In this document: positions 1 through 9,312 of the stretch, in pieces
Layout: every line of letters starts with the position of its first letter
Position numbering within the stretch: position 1 is the first letter of the stretch
DNA from: an uncultured Clostridium sp.
GTDB lineage: Bacteria > Bacillota > Clostridia > Lachnospirales > Lachnospiraceae
DNA length: 44,514 nt
Assembly (NCBI GenBank): GCA_947178445.1
Contig: CAMWYJ010000025.1
Coordinates: 1 to 44,514, forward strand
Direction of reading: 5' to 3'
Notes under the pieces: model-generated
The model's database searches: none
What the model was told of the DNA's origin: nothing
The model's input: the letters and a program-made list of their open reading frames with translations, nothing else
Made by a program: the position numbers and the translations under genes

Positions 1-559
1 TCGTCTGGAAGATCTTATTCCCCTGAAAATATGTTTTCGTAATGAATAACGTATATTGGAGATTTACCTGGTCCTGCTCATAATTGCTGTCATTGGTAAA
101 CTCACAGTAACCAAACGCAGAAATATTTCTCTTTCGGTCCGATGTATTTGTCACTTTCAGCCTCCATACCTCATAGGTCTTATCAAGCGGCACATAATAA
201 AGCGCCTCTGACTTGATATCCGCATACTCTGCTACCATATCCGTATATCCGGTACCATGATGGCATTCACTCTTATAAACAGACAGATCCTTGCCAACCG
301 GCTGCCAGGATGCCGACCAGTAATCCTTTGTATCATCATCTCTTAAATAAATGTAACGTCCCGGCTGGTCAAACTGGTTAAAGACATAACGGATGATCCT
401 CCCGTTTGCCCCGCTCTTTTCAAAGCTGTAGCCGCCTGCATTGTTGGAAATGATCGCTCCATATGCCGGTGAACCTAAGTAATTTGCCCATGGTGCCGGT
501 GTATCCGGCCGGGTGATCACATACTCCTTTGCTGCATCATCAAAATAACCGTATTGCAT
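1..559 (-). CDS. GH94 family phosphorylase (cellobiose phosphorylase-like), N-terminal part
   Basis: The window edge cuts this gene, so only about the first 186 residues are visible. It starts MQYGYFDDAAKEYVITRPDT and contains the NYLGS and NNAGGYSF segments seen at the front of GH94 cellobiose/cellodextrin phosphorylases. These are cytoplasmic enzymes that split a beta-1,4-glucosidic disaccharide with phosphate to give glucose-1-phosphate and glucose. The visible part is the N-terminal beta-sandwich; the catalytic (alpha/alpha)6 barrel lies outside, so the substrate cannot be confirmed. A GGAGG site lies just upstream of the ATG at 559. It is divergent from the AraC gene at 751 and next to a mannan locus, which suggests use of cello-oligomers from glucomannan. 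That role is inference; the family call is fairly secure. Confidence 0.85.
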   Translation of the reverse strand, partial: MQYGYFDDAAKEYVITRPDTPAPWANYLGSPAYGAIISNNAGGYSFEKSGANGRIIRYVFNQFDQPGRYIYLRDDDTKDYWSASWQPVGKDLSVYKSECHHGTGYTDMVAEYADIKSEALYYVPLDKTYEVWRLKVTNTSDRKRNISAFGYCEFTNDSNYEQDQVNLQYTLFITKTYFQGNKIFQT

Positions 560-626
560 TTCTTAATCCTCCTCTTGTTCTTAATATTTTTTATACCTTC
601 TATTTTATTCTTTTTCGTCCCTCTTT

Positions 627-655
627 ATATAAAATAGTTTGGTTTTATATCACAA
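627..655 (-). promoter_or_regulatory. Candidate promoter of the GH94 gene
   Basis: On the minus strand TTGTGA (650-655) and TTATAT (627-632) are separated by 17 bp. This is a plausible sigma-A promoter about 70 bp upstream of the GH94 start. Its -35 overlaps the inverted repeat at 645-666. Confidence 0.5.
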
Positions 656-667
656 TTCTGATATAAT
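639..667 (+). promoter_or_regulatory. Candidate promoter of the AraC-family gene at 751
   Basis: TTGGTT (639-644) and TATAAT (662-667) are separated by 17 bp, a near-consensus sigma-A promoter about 85 bp before the start codon. It runs face to face with the GH94 promoter. Confidence 0.65.
645..666. promoter_or_regulatory. Candidate operator: perfect 8-bp inverted repeat
   Basis: TTATATCA (645-652) and TGATATAA (659-666) form a perfect 8-bp inverted repeat with a 6-nt spacer. It sits in the spacer and -10 of the AraC-gene promoter and over the -35 of the GH94 promoter, so one bound protein could control both genes. The binding protein is not known; the adjacent AraC protein or the LacI protein encoded at 17519 are candidates. 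Confidence 0.4.
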
Positions 668-750
668 AATCCCAGTTGGCAGATAATACTCGTGGCTACT
701 TACATAGACAGTTGTTTGCTGTATCAATCCATTCTTAAAGGAGCATTCTT

Positions 751-1509
751 ATGGGGTTAGAAAAACAGTTAAACTTTCGCATGTTTCAACAACAGGAAGA
801 AGATATCAACCATGTGGGATTCGAAGAAGAATACACGCTGTATCATGCCGTTGCATCCGGCGACATTGATACGGTTAAAACCTATGTCAAAGAATACAAA
901 AAGGCAGATGCCGTCAGCAATGCCAACAACGGAATCCTTTCTAAAAATCCACTGCAAAACACAAAATACCACTTTGTTGTATTTGCGGCACTTATCACCC
1001 GCCTTTGTGCCGAAAATGGTATGGAGCGCGAGACCGCATATACACTTAGCGATTTGTACATCAATCAAATGGATGTATGTACAACCTCCAGTTCTATTCT
1101 GAACCTCCAGGGGGATATGCTACTTGACTTCACTACACAAATGTCACGATTAAAAAAGGAAAACATCTATTCCATTCAGGTAATCCGCACAATGGATTAT
1201 ATTTATAAAAACCGCCAAAAAAAATTAACCATCTCGGAGATAGCCGATTCACTTGGTGTAAATGCAAGCTATCTCTCTAATTTGTTTAAAAAAGAAACCG
1301 GACAATGCATAACCCATTTTATCCGCCACGAAAAGATCAAAGCGGCTTCTAATATGCTGCGGTTTTCCGACTACACCTATTCAGACATTGCAGAATACTT
1401 CGGTTTTTCATCCCAAAGCCATTTTATCCAATGTTTCAAACAGGAAATGGGATGTACTCCTAAAGAATATCGAAAAAAGAACTACCACATTGGATTATCC
1501 ATGCGATAG
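751..1509 (+). CDS. AraC-family transcriptional regulator
   Basis: This 252-residue DNA-binding protein has a C-terminal AraC/XylS domain with two helix-turn-helix units (about residues 150-245). They read LTISEIADSLGVNASYLSNL and, later, YSDIAEYFGFSSQSHFIQCF followed by the usual GCTPKEYRK end. The N-terminal 140 residues are not a recognisable cupin; they resemble the helical front part found in many Lachnospiraceae AraC proteins. The ATG follows AAAGGAG at a good distance. The gene is divergent from GH94 and convergent with the short esterase-like gene ending at 1523. Control of GH94 and nearby mannan genes is likely from position, but the ligand is unknown. Confidence 0.88.
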   Translation: MGLEKQLNFRMFQQQEEDINHVGFEEEYTLYHAVASGDIDTVKTYVKEYKKADAVSNANNGILSKNPLQNTKYHFVVFAALITRLCAENGMERETAYTLSDLYINQMDVCTTSSSILNLQGDMLLDFTTQMSRLKKENIYSIQVIRTMDYIYKNRQKKLTISEIADSLGVNASYLSNLFKKETGQCITHFIRHEKIKAASNMLRFSDYTYSDIAEYFGFSSQSHFIQCFKQEMGCTPKEYRKKNYHIGLSMR

Positions 1510-1522
1510 TTCCCCCCATTGC

Positions 1523-2476
1523 TCACCCTGCAAAGTAATATTCCATTTCCGCACTCTTAATTTGTATCTCTCCCTTATAGGAAGCCTTATCATCTGTTCT
1601 CCTTCCATATGTCTTGCCAAGTACATGCTCTGCAATCCGGCCTGCCGAACAGCTTTTATCCGGATATTCCTTTTTGTCATATTCGTTACAGTCCATAATA
1701 ACCGTTATACCTTCTTTCCCGCTTCCCAAAGAAGGCTTCTGTCTTAGCATACACCAGTTATCACTCTTGTCCAGAAAATGCATCGGCATCTGCATAAGAT
1801 AAATATCCAGCATTTTATTCATAAAAAGCTCTCTCCACTGCCTGATAACCTGATAATCGATTCTCTCCCGGGAAAATGTTTCACACAAATCCTCCAGGCT
1901 CTGATATAACAAAACTCCCCTTAACCCATATGGTACAACTTTTTCACTTATCTGCTGCATCATACTGCATTTTACATCATGGTATATCATCATACCAATA
2001 GGTACTCGCAACTCTGTATAGAGAGCCTTTGCAAAATGATACACAAAATCATTCTCATATTCCGTACTGTTTTCAGGATAAGTCCCCCACACACCGCCTG
2101 GATTATCATTTTCTAGTTGAAGACAGTAGGTATGTATCGCATTTCCTCTGTGAATTTTCTCTCTAACATTTTGGCTGTGGCAAAACGAGATATTTATTAT
2201 ATCCGGTTTCCCACATACCAGCCAGACCTCACCAATCATTACATTCCGAAAATGTAAATGTTCCGTTTTACAATAGACATCCATTGTGTAGGGACCACCT
2301 GCATCCATGGGATCAAGCTCTATCTCCCATTTTCCGTCTCTTACCTCTGCAATATAAAAATGCCTCAAGAAACAAACTTCTACAACCTCCTGTTCCGGAG
2401 CAGTCCCCCAAATAAGATTTCTCTTATTCCTCTGCAAAACCATATTATCCCCGAATTTCGGTGCGGCCTTCAACAT
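1523..2476 (-). CDS. Truncated, catalytically dead paralogue of the SGNH acetylesterase at 11591-13153
   Basis: The 317-residue product aligns from its first residue with the 520-residue esterase of this locus; both begin MLK-AP-FGDNMVLQRNK and share DAGGPYTMD, VPYGLRG, IRQWRE and VLGKTYGR. All active-site blocks have changed. GGQSNME (Ser nucleophile) is CGKPDII here (about residues 89-95). YYQGES is LYQSLE (190-195). The DxxHP block is KKEYPDK. The WGGTS segment plus about 100 following residues are deleted, and the C-terminal domain is missing. The frame is nevertheless open throughout. The ATG at 2476 follows a strong GGGAGG site, and a plausible own promoter lies at 2585-2612. Either it is a pseudoenzyme, for example a carbohydrate-binding or regulatory partner, or a young decaying duplicate. 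Hydrolase activity is not expected. Confidence 0.8.
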   Translation of the reverse strand: MLKAAPKFGDNMVLQRNKRNLIWGTAPEQEVVEVCFLRHFYIAEVRDGKWEIELDPMDAGGPYTMDVYCKTEHLHFRNVMIGEVWLVCGKPDIINISFCHSQNVREKIHRGNAIHTYCLQLENDNPGGVWGTYPENSTEYENDFVYHFAKALYTELRVPIGMMIYHDVKCSMMQQISEKVVPYGLRGVLLYQSLEDLCETFSRERIDYQVIRQWRELFMNKMLDIYLMQMPMHFLDKSDNWCMLRQKPSLGSGKEGITVIMDCNEYDKKEYPDKSCSAGRIAEHVLGKTYGRRTDDKASYKGEIQIKSAEMEYYFAG

Positions 2477-2584
2477 ATCTATTCCTCCCATTTTTCTTCC
2501 TTTATCCTAAACATTTGGCAGTGTAATATATTACTGTCTCCATTGTACAAAGCGGATTTCGTATTCTATATAACATTTTTTGTT

Positions 2585-2612
2585 TTTATATTACACATTT
2601 TGTATAATTCAA
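2585..2612 (-). promoter_or_regulatory. Candidate promoter of the esterase-like pseudoenzyme gene
   Basis: On the minus strand TTGAAT (2607-2612) and TATAAA (2585-2590) are separated by 16 bp, about 110 bp before the start codon at 2476. It lies downstream of the mannanase terminator, so the short gene could be expressed on its own. Confidence 0.5.
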
Positions 2613-2666
2613 GGATATTGGGAATAAAAACCTCACCACCCGTTCATAAATTAATATATGAAAAAA

Positions 2667-2694
2667 CTGCCAGCAAGCATATGCTCACTGGCAG
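2667..2694 (-). terminator. Rho-independent terminator of the GH26 gene
   Basis: CTGCCAG (2667-2673) pairs with CTGGCAG (2688-2694), with an inner AGCAT/ATGCT pairing. On the minus strand the stem is followed by six T (2666-2661). It lies about 70 bp past the mannanase stop codon. Confidence 0.75.
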
Positions 2695-2764
2695 AAAAAC
2701 TTGTATATCACCGTTTTATTGTCTCAGTAATTACTCTATTGATTTTTTACTAAATCATCAAATC

Positions 2765-5700
2765 TTATTTCTTAATTTTAGCCTTAGAACTCAATCCCTT
2801 CGACTTAAGAAGTCTCTTGTAAGCTTTAAGCTTTGCCTTTGGAACCTTCACTGTTGCCTTAGAAGGAACTCCCTTGAATGCTTTTTTCGCTACAGATTTT
2901 GATGTCAGCTTCTTCGTCTTAATTGTGATAGTCTTAAGCTTCTTACATCCGCTGAATGCTTCTTTTCCAATACTCTTTACATTTGCCGGAATCGTAATCT
3001 TGGTAATGCTGGTACACTTATAAAATGCTCTCTCTCCGATCGAGTTTACATTCTTACCAATGCTTACTGTCTTAAGCTTCTTACATCCGTTAAATGCCCG
3101 TTTGCCAATTGTTGTCACATTCTTACCGATGCTTACTGTCTTTAATTTGCTACATCCGCTGAATGCATTTGCACCGATTGTAACCATATTGCTTCCCATC
3201 GTTACTTTCGTAACCTTCTTATTGTTCTTAAGTGCATTTGCACTAATGGAAGTTACCTTATAGACAATACCATCCTTTGTTACAGTATTCGGAACCGTAA
3301 TCTTTGTTGCTTTCTTGTTCGTAGTTCCTTTATAAGCAACTTCATAATTTCCAGCCGCAGACTTTGTTACAACAAATTTTGCTTTGCTCGCAGCATCATC
3401 AATAACCGTACCTATTGCCGCTACAGATTCCGCTTCTGCTCTCTTCTGCTCGTAAGTTGCCTCTGCATCTGTCAGCTTCTTTAAGGTATCTGCAGATATC
3501 AGCTTCTTCTGGTCGGCTGTCAATGCATCGTATGCCTTTCTTGCTGCCTCAATTGCTGCCTTGCTGGCATCATCATACTGTACATCCTTAAGGGCTTCAA
3601 TTGCTGCTGTTACGTCTGCTGCTGCTTTCTTATCGGCTTCGGTAGCTGTAGCTTCCACAGCTTTCTTATAAGCAGCCTCTGCATCTGTCAGCTTCTTCAA
3701 AACATTACTTGATACAAGCTTCTTCTGGTCAGCTGTCAATGCATCATATGCCTTTCTTGCTGCTTCAATTGCTTTCTTACTTGCATCGTCATTTTTTACA
3801 TCTTTGATAGCATTGATTGCCTTCATTGCAGCATCAACTTTATTATATGTTGCATCTGCATCCTGCATTGCCTGCACCAGTTCTTTAGAAACCAGTGCCT
3901 TTAATGAAGCATCCAGATTATCATATGCTTCCTTTGCAGCATCAATTGCCTCTTTACATTCTTCTGTATAGGCAACATCACCAATCGCCTTAATTGCCTC
4001 CTCAACAGCATCCCTTGCAGCATAATCCGGCAATGCTTCCACATCAGCCGCACCACATTCACTAATTGGCTTACTTGTAATAATCAGATTCGTGTCCTTA
4101 TCTGCAGCAGCTAAAATATCTGCATCAACGGATACTGCCTTAATATCATCAAAGTAAAGAGATGAGTCTACAACATAGCCACCTTTTTCATCCTTTTCCC
4201 CTCTGTAATTCTCAGGGATAGAATTGCACCAAAGCTTATATGCGGTAATGTTTGCAGGATTAATCGGGTCTGTGGAACCTTTCTTGATGAATGCGCTAAG
4301 TGGAATTGTAACATACTTTGCCTCTGTTCCTCTTCCAAATTCAGTCAGGAATGCCTCAGCCTCAGCAGATCCCTCTAACAGCTGGAATACAATTTTTTGT
4401 CCGTTTCCATCCGGCTTCACCCACATTGTAATGGCATTATAGTCAGAGTAATCTGTCTTGTCTTCATCAAACTGACGTCCCAAACCACCAGTCCACACCT
4501 CTGAACCTGCATAGGAAAGCTTATAATCAAACTTCATTCCATAATCACCCTCGACTTTATTCTCACCATCCAATGAGACGCTGGAATCACAGCCTGCGGC
4601 AGAATTATCATCACCATACTGACTTGCAAGCAATCCGCTGTTTCCGTAATAATATTCAAAATTATCAAACAGAGGCTGTGCCATAACAGGTGTATCCTGA
4701 TTAAAATTAATGTACTCGGCTTTTCCTATTAATATCTTTTGGGCTCCCTCACCTGTTCCGGTTGCATATGCATATATCTTACCAACGCCGGTTATACCCA
4801 GGCTCTCAAGGTTTGCTTTTGTCAAATCTGCTGTATAGTCATTTGTTTCCCCAACTTTCGTGGCATTTAAAACAACCTTCGCATCATCTGCACCATATAC
4901 CTCGAATACTACCTTTGAAGCATTGTAAGCAACAGCTTTAATGGTTTTCATTGTTTCAAGATTCTCTGCCTTGATAACCGCTTTATCATTTGGTGTAACA
5001 AGCCAGCCGTCTACTTCTTCTCCATACTTATCTTCAGAAGCACTTACTGATTTCTTTGCAGCATCTGTATAAAATTTAGCACCTGATGCAAAAATAGATT
5101 TTGGATTATTGTAAGCCTTGATGAAATCATTAATCATTTCATGACCATACGCATTTCCATCTTCATCTGTTGCATCAATCTTATACGGAATGAAGAAATT
5201 CCCATCATCAAAGTTTGCCCACAACAAGAAATATGGTATGTCATTTTCCACAGCCGTCTCAATCAACTTGTCATACCAGCCATTATCTTCTCTATTTGTC
5301 AATACCGGAGGATTTCCCTTTGCTACCAGACTGTCTTTCCCTGCTCCGGTAATACGGATTCCACTCTCTGCAATAGCCGGAATTTTGTTTCTATCATCCG
5401 CCAGCTTCTTGATTACCTGACAGGTAGCAGCCACATTGTCAAAGAAATTATTCTCCTTTGCAGCATTTACATCTGCATAGTCATCATAATAATCAAAAGC
5501 CAATACATCTACATATGCATCGCCAGGATAACGTTCTAAATATTTTGCTTCGGAAAGAACCGGTCCGTTTGGTGAATATACATACAGGAAGTTATGAACA
5601 TCCTTTTCATTTTTCAAATAATTCACCATGTACTTCCACATTGCTTTATACTCAGCTTCGCTTGTGGAGGTTGTGCCCCACCAGAACCAGCCACCACTGT

Positions 5701-7972
5701 TCTCATGGAATGGACGGAACAACACAGGTACATTTTCCTCAGCTAACGCATTTGCATAAGCCGCAATGATATCTAAATATGCCTTAAATCTCTTATTAGC
5801 TTCTGTTCCCTCCTGAATAACAAGAGCCGAACAATTTCTTAAGTCTTTTGACTCATTAAAATTACAATCCATGAAATCATATGGATATGTTTCACTATCA
5901 TCCAATTCAGATTCCTTTATTTTGTCTGTATCTGCAAAGTTTGGCATATGGCATGAGAGCGTGACAATGGAACCAGCATCATAAGCCTTTTTAGATACCT
6001 CAACTGATTTTTCGATAGCCTTGGTCGGTGTGCCACCATCTGCTCTGGTAACAGAAACCTCTGCTCCGGTCAACGATAACGTGTCAATACCAAAAACGCC
6101 AGCCTCATCCTTTGTAATATCCTTAATATCAGACACTTCTCCGTTACTGTTGACAGAACGGAAGGAAGAATTCTGGTGACCAAACAATACCTGATTACTT
6201 TCCCGTAATCCGGTTAAGTATGCGGCTAACGCTTTTGTTTGTGCTGTCGCTGCAGCATCTACCAGCTTCACCTCTGACGGCATTTTTGTAATGTCCGCTG
6301 TACCACTGTTAGCTTTAACCTCTTCTGTAATCTTTACAAATCCTTCTAATGGATCCTTCTTTGACTGTGAAAATGTCACATTATCAATATAATAAGTTCC
6401 CTTATTACCATTTCCGATAGACGGACCAACAAGACCAATGGTCAATGCGCTAACCGTAACATTCTTTGGTGTGAAGTCAACAGCAATCGTTGCCTTTCCA
6501 TCTTCACCGGCTTTAAATTCCACATTTGTATCCTTAACATTCTTGCCATTATCATCATTCATAAAGAATTTGATTTTTGACATAGTAGAACCTTCCGGAC
6601 AAATTAAATCAAATGTAACCTGATTATAATTACTGATATCCACCGCATCAAATTTTCCATTAACCTTGGCCTCACTGTAACCTGTATCGCTGTCCGCGGA
6701 AAAATCAACACCTACTGCAAGTCTTTCATTTTCCTCATCCCAGCTAACATCAGCAAGCTCAGCATTTGTTGCATTTGCATCTCCATGATGATATAGGTAT
6801 CCCTTTTCTGAAGCCCAGCTCTTTCCCGGATCAGTTGAAAAGTCTGCAACAACTTTATCTTCCTGCTCAACCAATACCGTTCCGTCTGTGAATTTAGGGT
6901 TTATGATATAAATATCACCTGTAAAATCACTGTTGGCACCTGCACATTCTACAGTAAACTCAGACAGATTTTCTGTAACTGCCTCTGCAAAATCAGTTGC
7001 TCCCTTAAAGCTTCCGTACCAAGCCTCTACTTTCGCACCAAAGGACCATGCTACATCTGCGGCATACCATCCCTCATGCCCTTCAACAGCCTTAAAAGCT
7101 TCAGCAGAAGTATAGTTGTAATCCTGACTTGCAACATAATTCCAGTTATCTCCCAGGCGCATTACACCTTTAAACTGAATACCGCCTTCATAAGCTGGTG
7201 CTGTTTGGGATTTAACCAAAACTGTTGCACTAACAACAGCCCCCTCCTTTGGCACTCCCGACAAAGATATACCAGTAGAATATTCTACATTTACTTTTTT
7301 TGTTTCCCCGGTCTCCGCATCTTCCTTTTCAACCTGAACCTGATCCCAATCTTTTGTATTTGTGAAACTACAGTTAAATGCTGGCTTCAGACTATCGTAA
7401 TCTAACTCCGGCTCAGCTTCACTTGTCACTTTAACATTTGAAAAGGAAATCATTCCTTTAAATCCCTGTCCAATGGCAACGAAATCAATCTCATACAATT
7501 CATCCGGATCCATCTCTGTAAACGAGATATCCAGCCGTGTCGTCTTACCTTCAGAAAAATCTGCCTGAGTAAGTTCCTTTATATCCGGACTTGCCAAATA
7601 ATTCCAAGTACTGCCTTTTACAACTCCCTGTATTTTCAGATAATCTTCATCGTCTGCAAGTGAGTTATATCCGTCATCATCCAAAGTAACATCCACTGAC
7701 AAGGTATAATCAGCAGGCAAAGTAATCTTATCATTATTGGTATAAGCATATGTAACTTCCTTCTTATTTGCCCATTCAGCTTGCTCTTCCTCAAATGTCA
7801 CTGCTTCTTCAGCAATATTTACGCTTGTCTCATTTTCATACAAGGTCACTACTGTTCCTGCTTCCGCAGCCTGCACATATCCCCCGGTATAAGGAACCGT
7901 TATCACCGAGAGCGCCATCGCCGTTGCCAAGCCTAATGCAACGAGCTTCGTTTTAATCGTCTTCCTTCTCAT
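2765..7972 (-). CDS. Secreted multi-modular GH26 beta-mannanase with BspA-type repeats
   Basis: This 1735-residue extracellular endo-beta-1,4-mannanase starts the mannan pathway. The ATG at 7972 follows GGAGG and opens a typical signal peptide cleaved near residue 37 (VQAAEA). Order of parts: three beta-sandwich modules (about 41-186, 191-366, 374-536); the GH26 barrel (about 576-960) with acid/base Glu757 in RPFHENSGGWFWWG and nucleophile Glu869 in IPAIAESG; a small module (980-1090); a further beta-sandwich (1096-1281); three helical repeats (1321-1521); five or six BspA-type leucine-rich repeats (about 1570-1690); and a lysine-rich end. The modules flanking the barrel are probably mannan-binding (CBM23/CBM27-like is my best guess, by position and pattern). 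There is no LPXTG; the repeats and basic tail probably hold it at the cell surface. A 400-bp upstream gap suggests its own promoter. Confidence 0.93.
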   Translation of the reverse strand: MRRKTIKTKLVALGLATAMALSVITVPYTGGYVQAAEAGTVVTLYENETSVNIAEEAVTFEEEQAEWANKKEVTYAYTNNDKITLPADYTLSVDVTLDDDGYNSLADDEDYLKIQGVVKGSTWNYLASPDIKELTQADFSEGKTTRLDISFTEMDPDELYEIDFVAIGQGFKGMISFSNVKVTSEAEPELDYDSLKPAFNCSFTNTKDWDQVQVEKEDAETGETKKVNVEYSTGISLSGVPKEGAVVSATVLVKSQTAPAYEGGIQFKGVMRLGDNWNYVASQDYNYTSAEAFKAVEGHEGWYAADVAWSFGAKVEAWYGSFKGATDFAEAVTENLSEFTVECAGANSDFTGDIYIINPKFTDGTVLVEQEDKVVADFSTDPGKSWASEKGYLYHHGDANATNAELADVSWDEENERLAVGVDFSADSDTGYSEAKVNGKFDAVDISNYNQVTFDLICPEGSTMSKIKFFMNDDNGKNVKDTNVEFKAGEDGKATIAVDFTPKNVTVSALTIGLVGPSIGNGNKGTYYIDNVTFSQSKKDPLEGFVKITEEVKANSGTADITKMPSEVKLVDAAATAQTKALAAYLTGLRESNQVLFGHQNSSFRSVNSNGEVSDIKDITKDEAGVFGIDTLSLTGAEVSVTRADGGTPTKAIEKSVEVSKKAYDAGSIVTLSCHMPNFADTDKIKESELDDSETYPYDFMDCNFNESKDLRNCSALVIQEGTEANKRFKAYLDIIAAYANALAEENVPVLFRPFHENSGGWFWWGTTSTSEAEYKAMWKYMVNYLKNEKDVHNFLYVYSPNGPVLSEAKYLERYPGDAYVDVLAFDYYDDYADVNAAKENNFFDNVAATCQVIKKLADDRNKIPAIAESGIRITGAGKDSLVAKGNPPVLTNREDNGWYDKLIETAVENDIPYFLLWANFDDGNFFIPYKIDATDEDGNAYGHEMINDFIKAYNNPKSIFASGAKFYTDAAKKSVSASEDKYGEEVDGWLVTPNDKAVIKAENLETMKTIKAVAYNASKVVFEVYGADDAKVVLNATKVGETNDYTADLTKANLESLGITGVGKIYAYATGTGEGAQKILIGKAEYINFNQDTPVMAQPLFDNFEYYYGNSGLLASQYGDDNSAAGCDSSVSLDGENKVEGDYGMKFDYKLSYAGSEVWTGGLGRQFDEDKTDYSDYNAITMWVKPDGNGQKIVFQLLEGSAEAEAFLTEFGRGTEAKYVTIPLSAFIKKGSTDPINPANITAYKLWCNSIPENYRGEKDEKGGYVVDSSLYFDDIKAVSVDADILAAADKDTNLIITSKPISECGAADVEALPDYAARDAVEEAIKAIGDVAYTEECKEAIDAAKEAYDNLDASLKALVSKELVQAMQDADATYNKVDAAMKAINAIKDVKNDDASKKAIEAARKAYDALTADQKKLVSSNVLKKLTDAEAAYKKAVEATATEADKKAAADVTAAIEALKDVQYDDASKAAIEAARKAYDALTADQKKLISADTLKKLTDAEATYEQKRAEAESVAAIGTVIDDAASKAKFVVTKSAAGNYEVAYKGTTNKKATKITVPNTVTKDGIVYKVTSISANALKNNKKVTKVTMGSNMVTIGANAFSGCSKLKTVSIGKNVTTIGKRAFNGCKKLKTVSIGKNVNSIGERAFYKCTSITKITIPANVKSIGKEAFSGCKKLKTITIKTKKLTSKSVAKKAFKGVPSKATVKVPKAKLKAYKRLLKSKGLSSKAKIKK
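3471..3822 (-). repeat. In-gene tandem repeat coding the helical stalk of the mannanase
   Basis: Two near-identical units start 216 bp apart (3471 and 3687), coding 72-residue helical blocks that share DDASK-AIEAARKAYDALTA and KKLTDAEA. A third, more divergent unit lies further toward the N-terminus (about 3900-4010). The high identity suggests recent duplication or recombination, probably altering the length of a spacer between catalytic part and surface repeats. Confidence 0.75.
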
Positions 7973-8379
7973 AAAATATCCTCCTAATCTGTCTACATTT
8001 CCAGTATTCTTAAATAATACCGCTATCCTCCTTTCCTTTCCCAAATCATATTCGTATTCAGTTGCAGACCTATCACGGTCTGATGCATGGGCTTATGTAG
8101 TGATATACATAAAGCAATTAAAAAGGCAACTTCCAGAGCGCACAGCAGAAAAAGATAGAAAATTACGCTATTTTTTTGCGTTGATTCCTACATTTATCTT
8201 TTGCATTCATCTGGTTGTGCCTTTTAACTTTTCCCCATTTCACAACTGTTCTTTACAAAATTATTTAATTGATGACCTACTTGCGCATCAGCGCAATTCC
8301 TTCAAATCAAATCCAGCTTCCCAATTCCAGACTGATTTTTTATCGGAAACACTAGGCTCGATAAAACCTCGCCAAGTAC
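7973..8379. other. Intergenic region between manA and the GH26 gene
   Basis: About 400 bp with no credible gene. It should hold the mannanase promoter, but I see only a weak candidate: on the minus strand TTGCCT, 16 bp, TATATC near 8110-8140. A short AGACC/GGTCT hairpin lies near 8065-8080. No clear manA terminator was found. Confidence 0.4.
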
Positions 8380-9312
8380 TCAATGCACCGCAGAGAATAT
8401 AAATGTGGCTTCCCCTTCCACTTCCATATCCTTCATTCCTGCAGGGATGATAAAATGATCACCCTTTTTGACTTCTATGCCATCCATAACGGCTTTCCCT
8501 TCAATAACGGAAGCCAGTAAAAATTTCTGATCCTGTATCAGGGTTTCTTTGCCCTTAAGCTCTGCCTTCCATACCGTGTAATACTCACAAGTAATTAACT
8601 GCTTAAACCATGTATTTGCTGACTGCTGTTTTCCACTGTCATCCTCGGTCGGCTTAAATGGTACTTCAATCACATCTATACTCTGCTTTACATGAAGCTC
8701 ACGGGGTTTTCCATTTTGTAAGCGATCATAGTCATACACCCGGTAGGTGATATCACTGTTTTGCTGGCTTTCCAAAATCATCGTGCCCGCCTTAATCGCA
8801 TGTACACAGCCCGGATTAATCTGGAAAAAATCTCCCTTCTTAATCGGTATCTCACGGATAAACTCTGACCATCGCTTATTCTCTATCATATCCACTAATT
8901 CATCTTTTGTCTTTGCATTATGTCCGATGATAATGGTTGCATCCTCATCACAATCTAAGATATACCAGCACTCCATCTTGCCGAGAGAACCATTTTCATG
9001 TTCTGCCGCATAGGCATCATTTGGATGAACCTGAATACTAAGGTCACCCTTCGCATCAATAATCTTAGTCAAAAGAGGGAATTTATCTCCTTCGATATTG
9101 CCAAACAGCTCTCTGTGTTTATCAAAAAGCTCGCTTAATTTCATGCCTGCATATTCACCATTTGCAATCTCACCATCTCCATTTGGATGTGCGCTGATCG
9201 CCCAGCACTCTCCGGTATCATCCCCCGGAATGTCATAACCATATTCTTCCCTCATACGGTTTCCACCCCAAATCATCTGCTTAAATACAGGCTTCAAAAA
9301 TAATAATTCCAT
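8380..9312 (-). CDS. manA: Mannose-6-phosphate isomerase, class I
   Basis: The 310-residue zinc enzyme of the cytoplasm interconverts mannose-6-phosphate and fructose-6-phosphate. It starts MELLFLKPVFKQMIWGGNRM, the usual opening of the short Gram-positive class I family, and shows the zinc-site segments LSIQVHPND, ECWYIL and PGCVHAI. The ATG at 9312 has GAGG eight bases upstream; an upstream in-frame TTG at 9360 has no ribosome site and was rejected. It follows the phosphohexomutase gene in the same direction, separated by a palindromic element. It completes the route from mannose-1-phosphate released by the GH130 enzymes to glycolysis. Confidence 0.93.
   Translation of the reverse strand: MELLFLKPVFKQMIWGGNRMREEYGYDIPGDDTGECWAISAHPNGDGEIANGEYAGMKLSELFDKHRELFGNIEGDKFPLLTKIIDAKGDLSIQVHPNDAYAAEHENGSLGKMECWYILDCDEDATIIIGHNAKTKDELVDMIENKRWSEFIREIPIKKGDFFQINPGCVHAIKAGTMILESQQNSDITYRVYDYDRLQNGKPRELHVKQSIDVIEVPFKPTEDDSGKQQSANTWFKQLITCEYYTVWKAELKGKETLIQDQKFLLASVIEGKAVMDGIEVKKGDHFIIPAGMKDMEVEGEATFIFSAVH

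Noticed and set aside
2258..2902. A 214-codon plus-strand open frame across the mannanase 3' end
   Set aside because: It overlaps two well-supported minus-strand genes and a terminator, with no ribosome site or family likeness.
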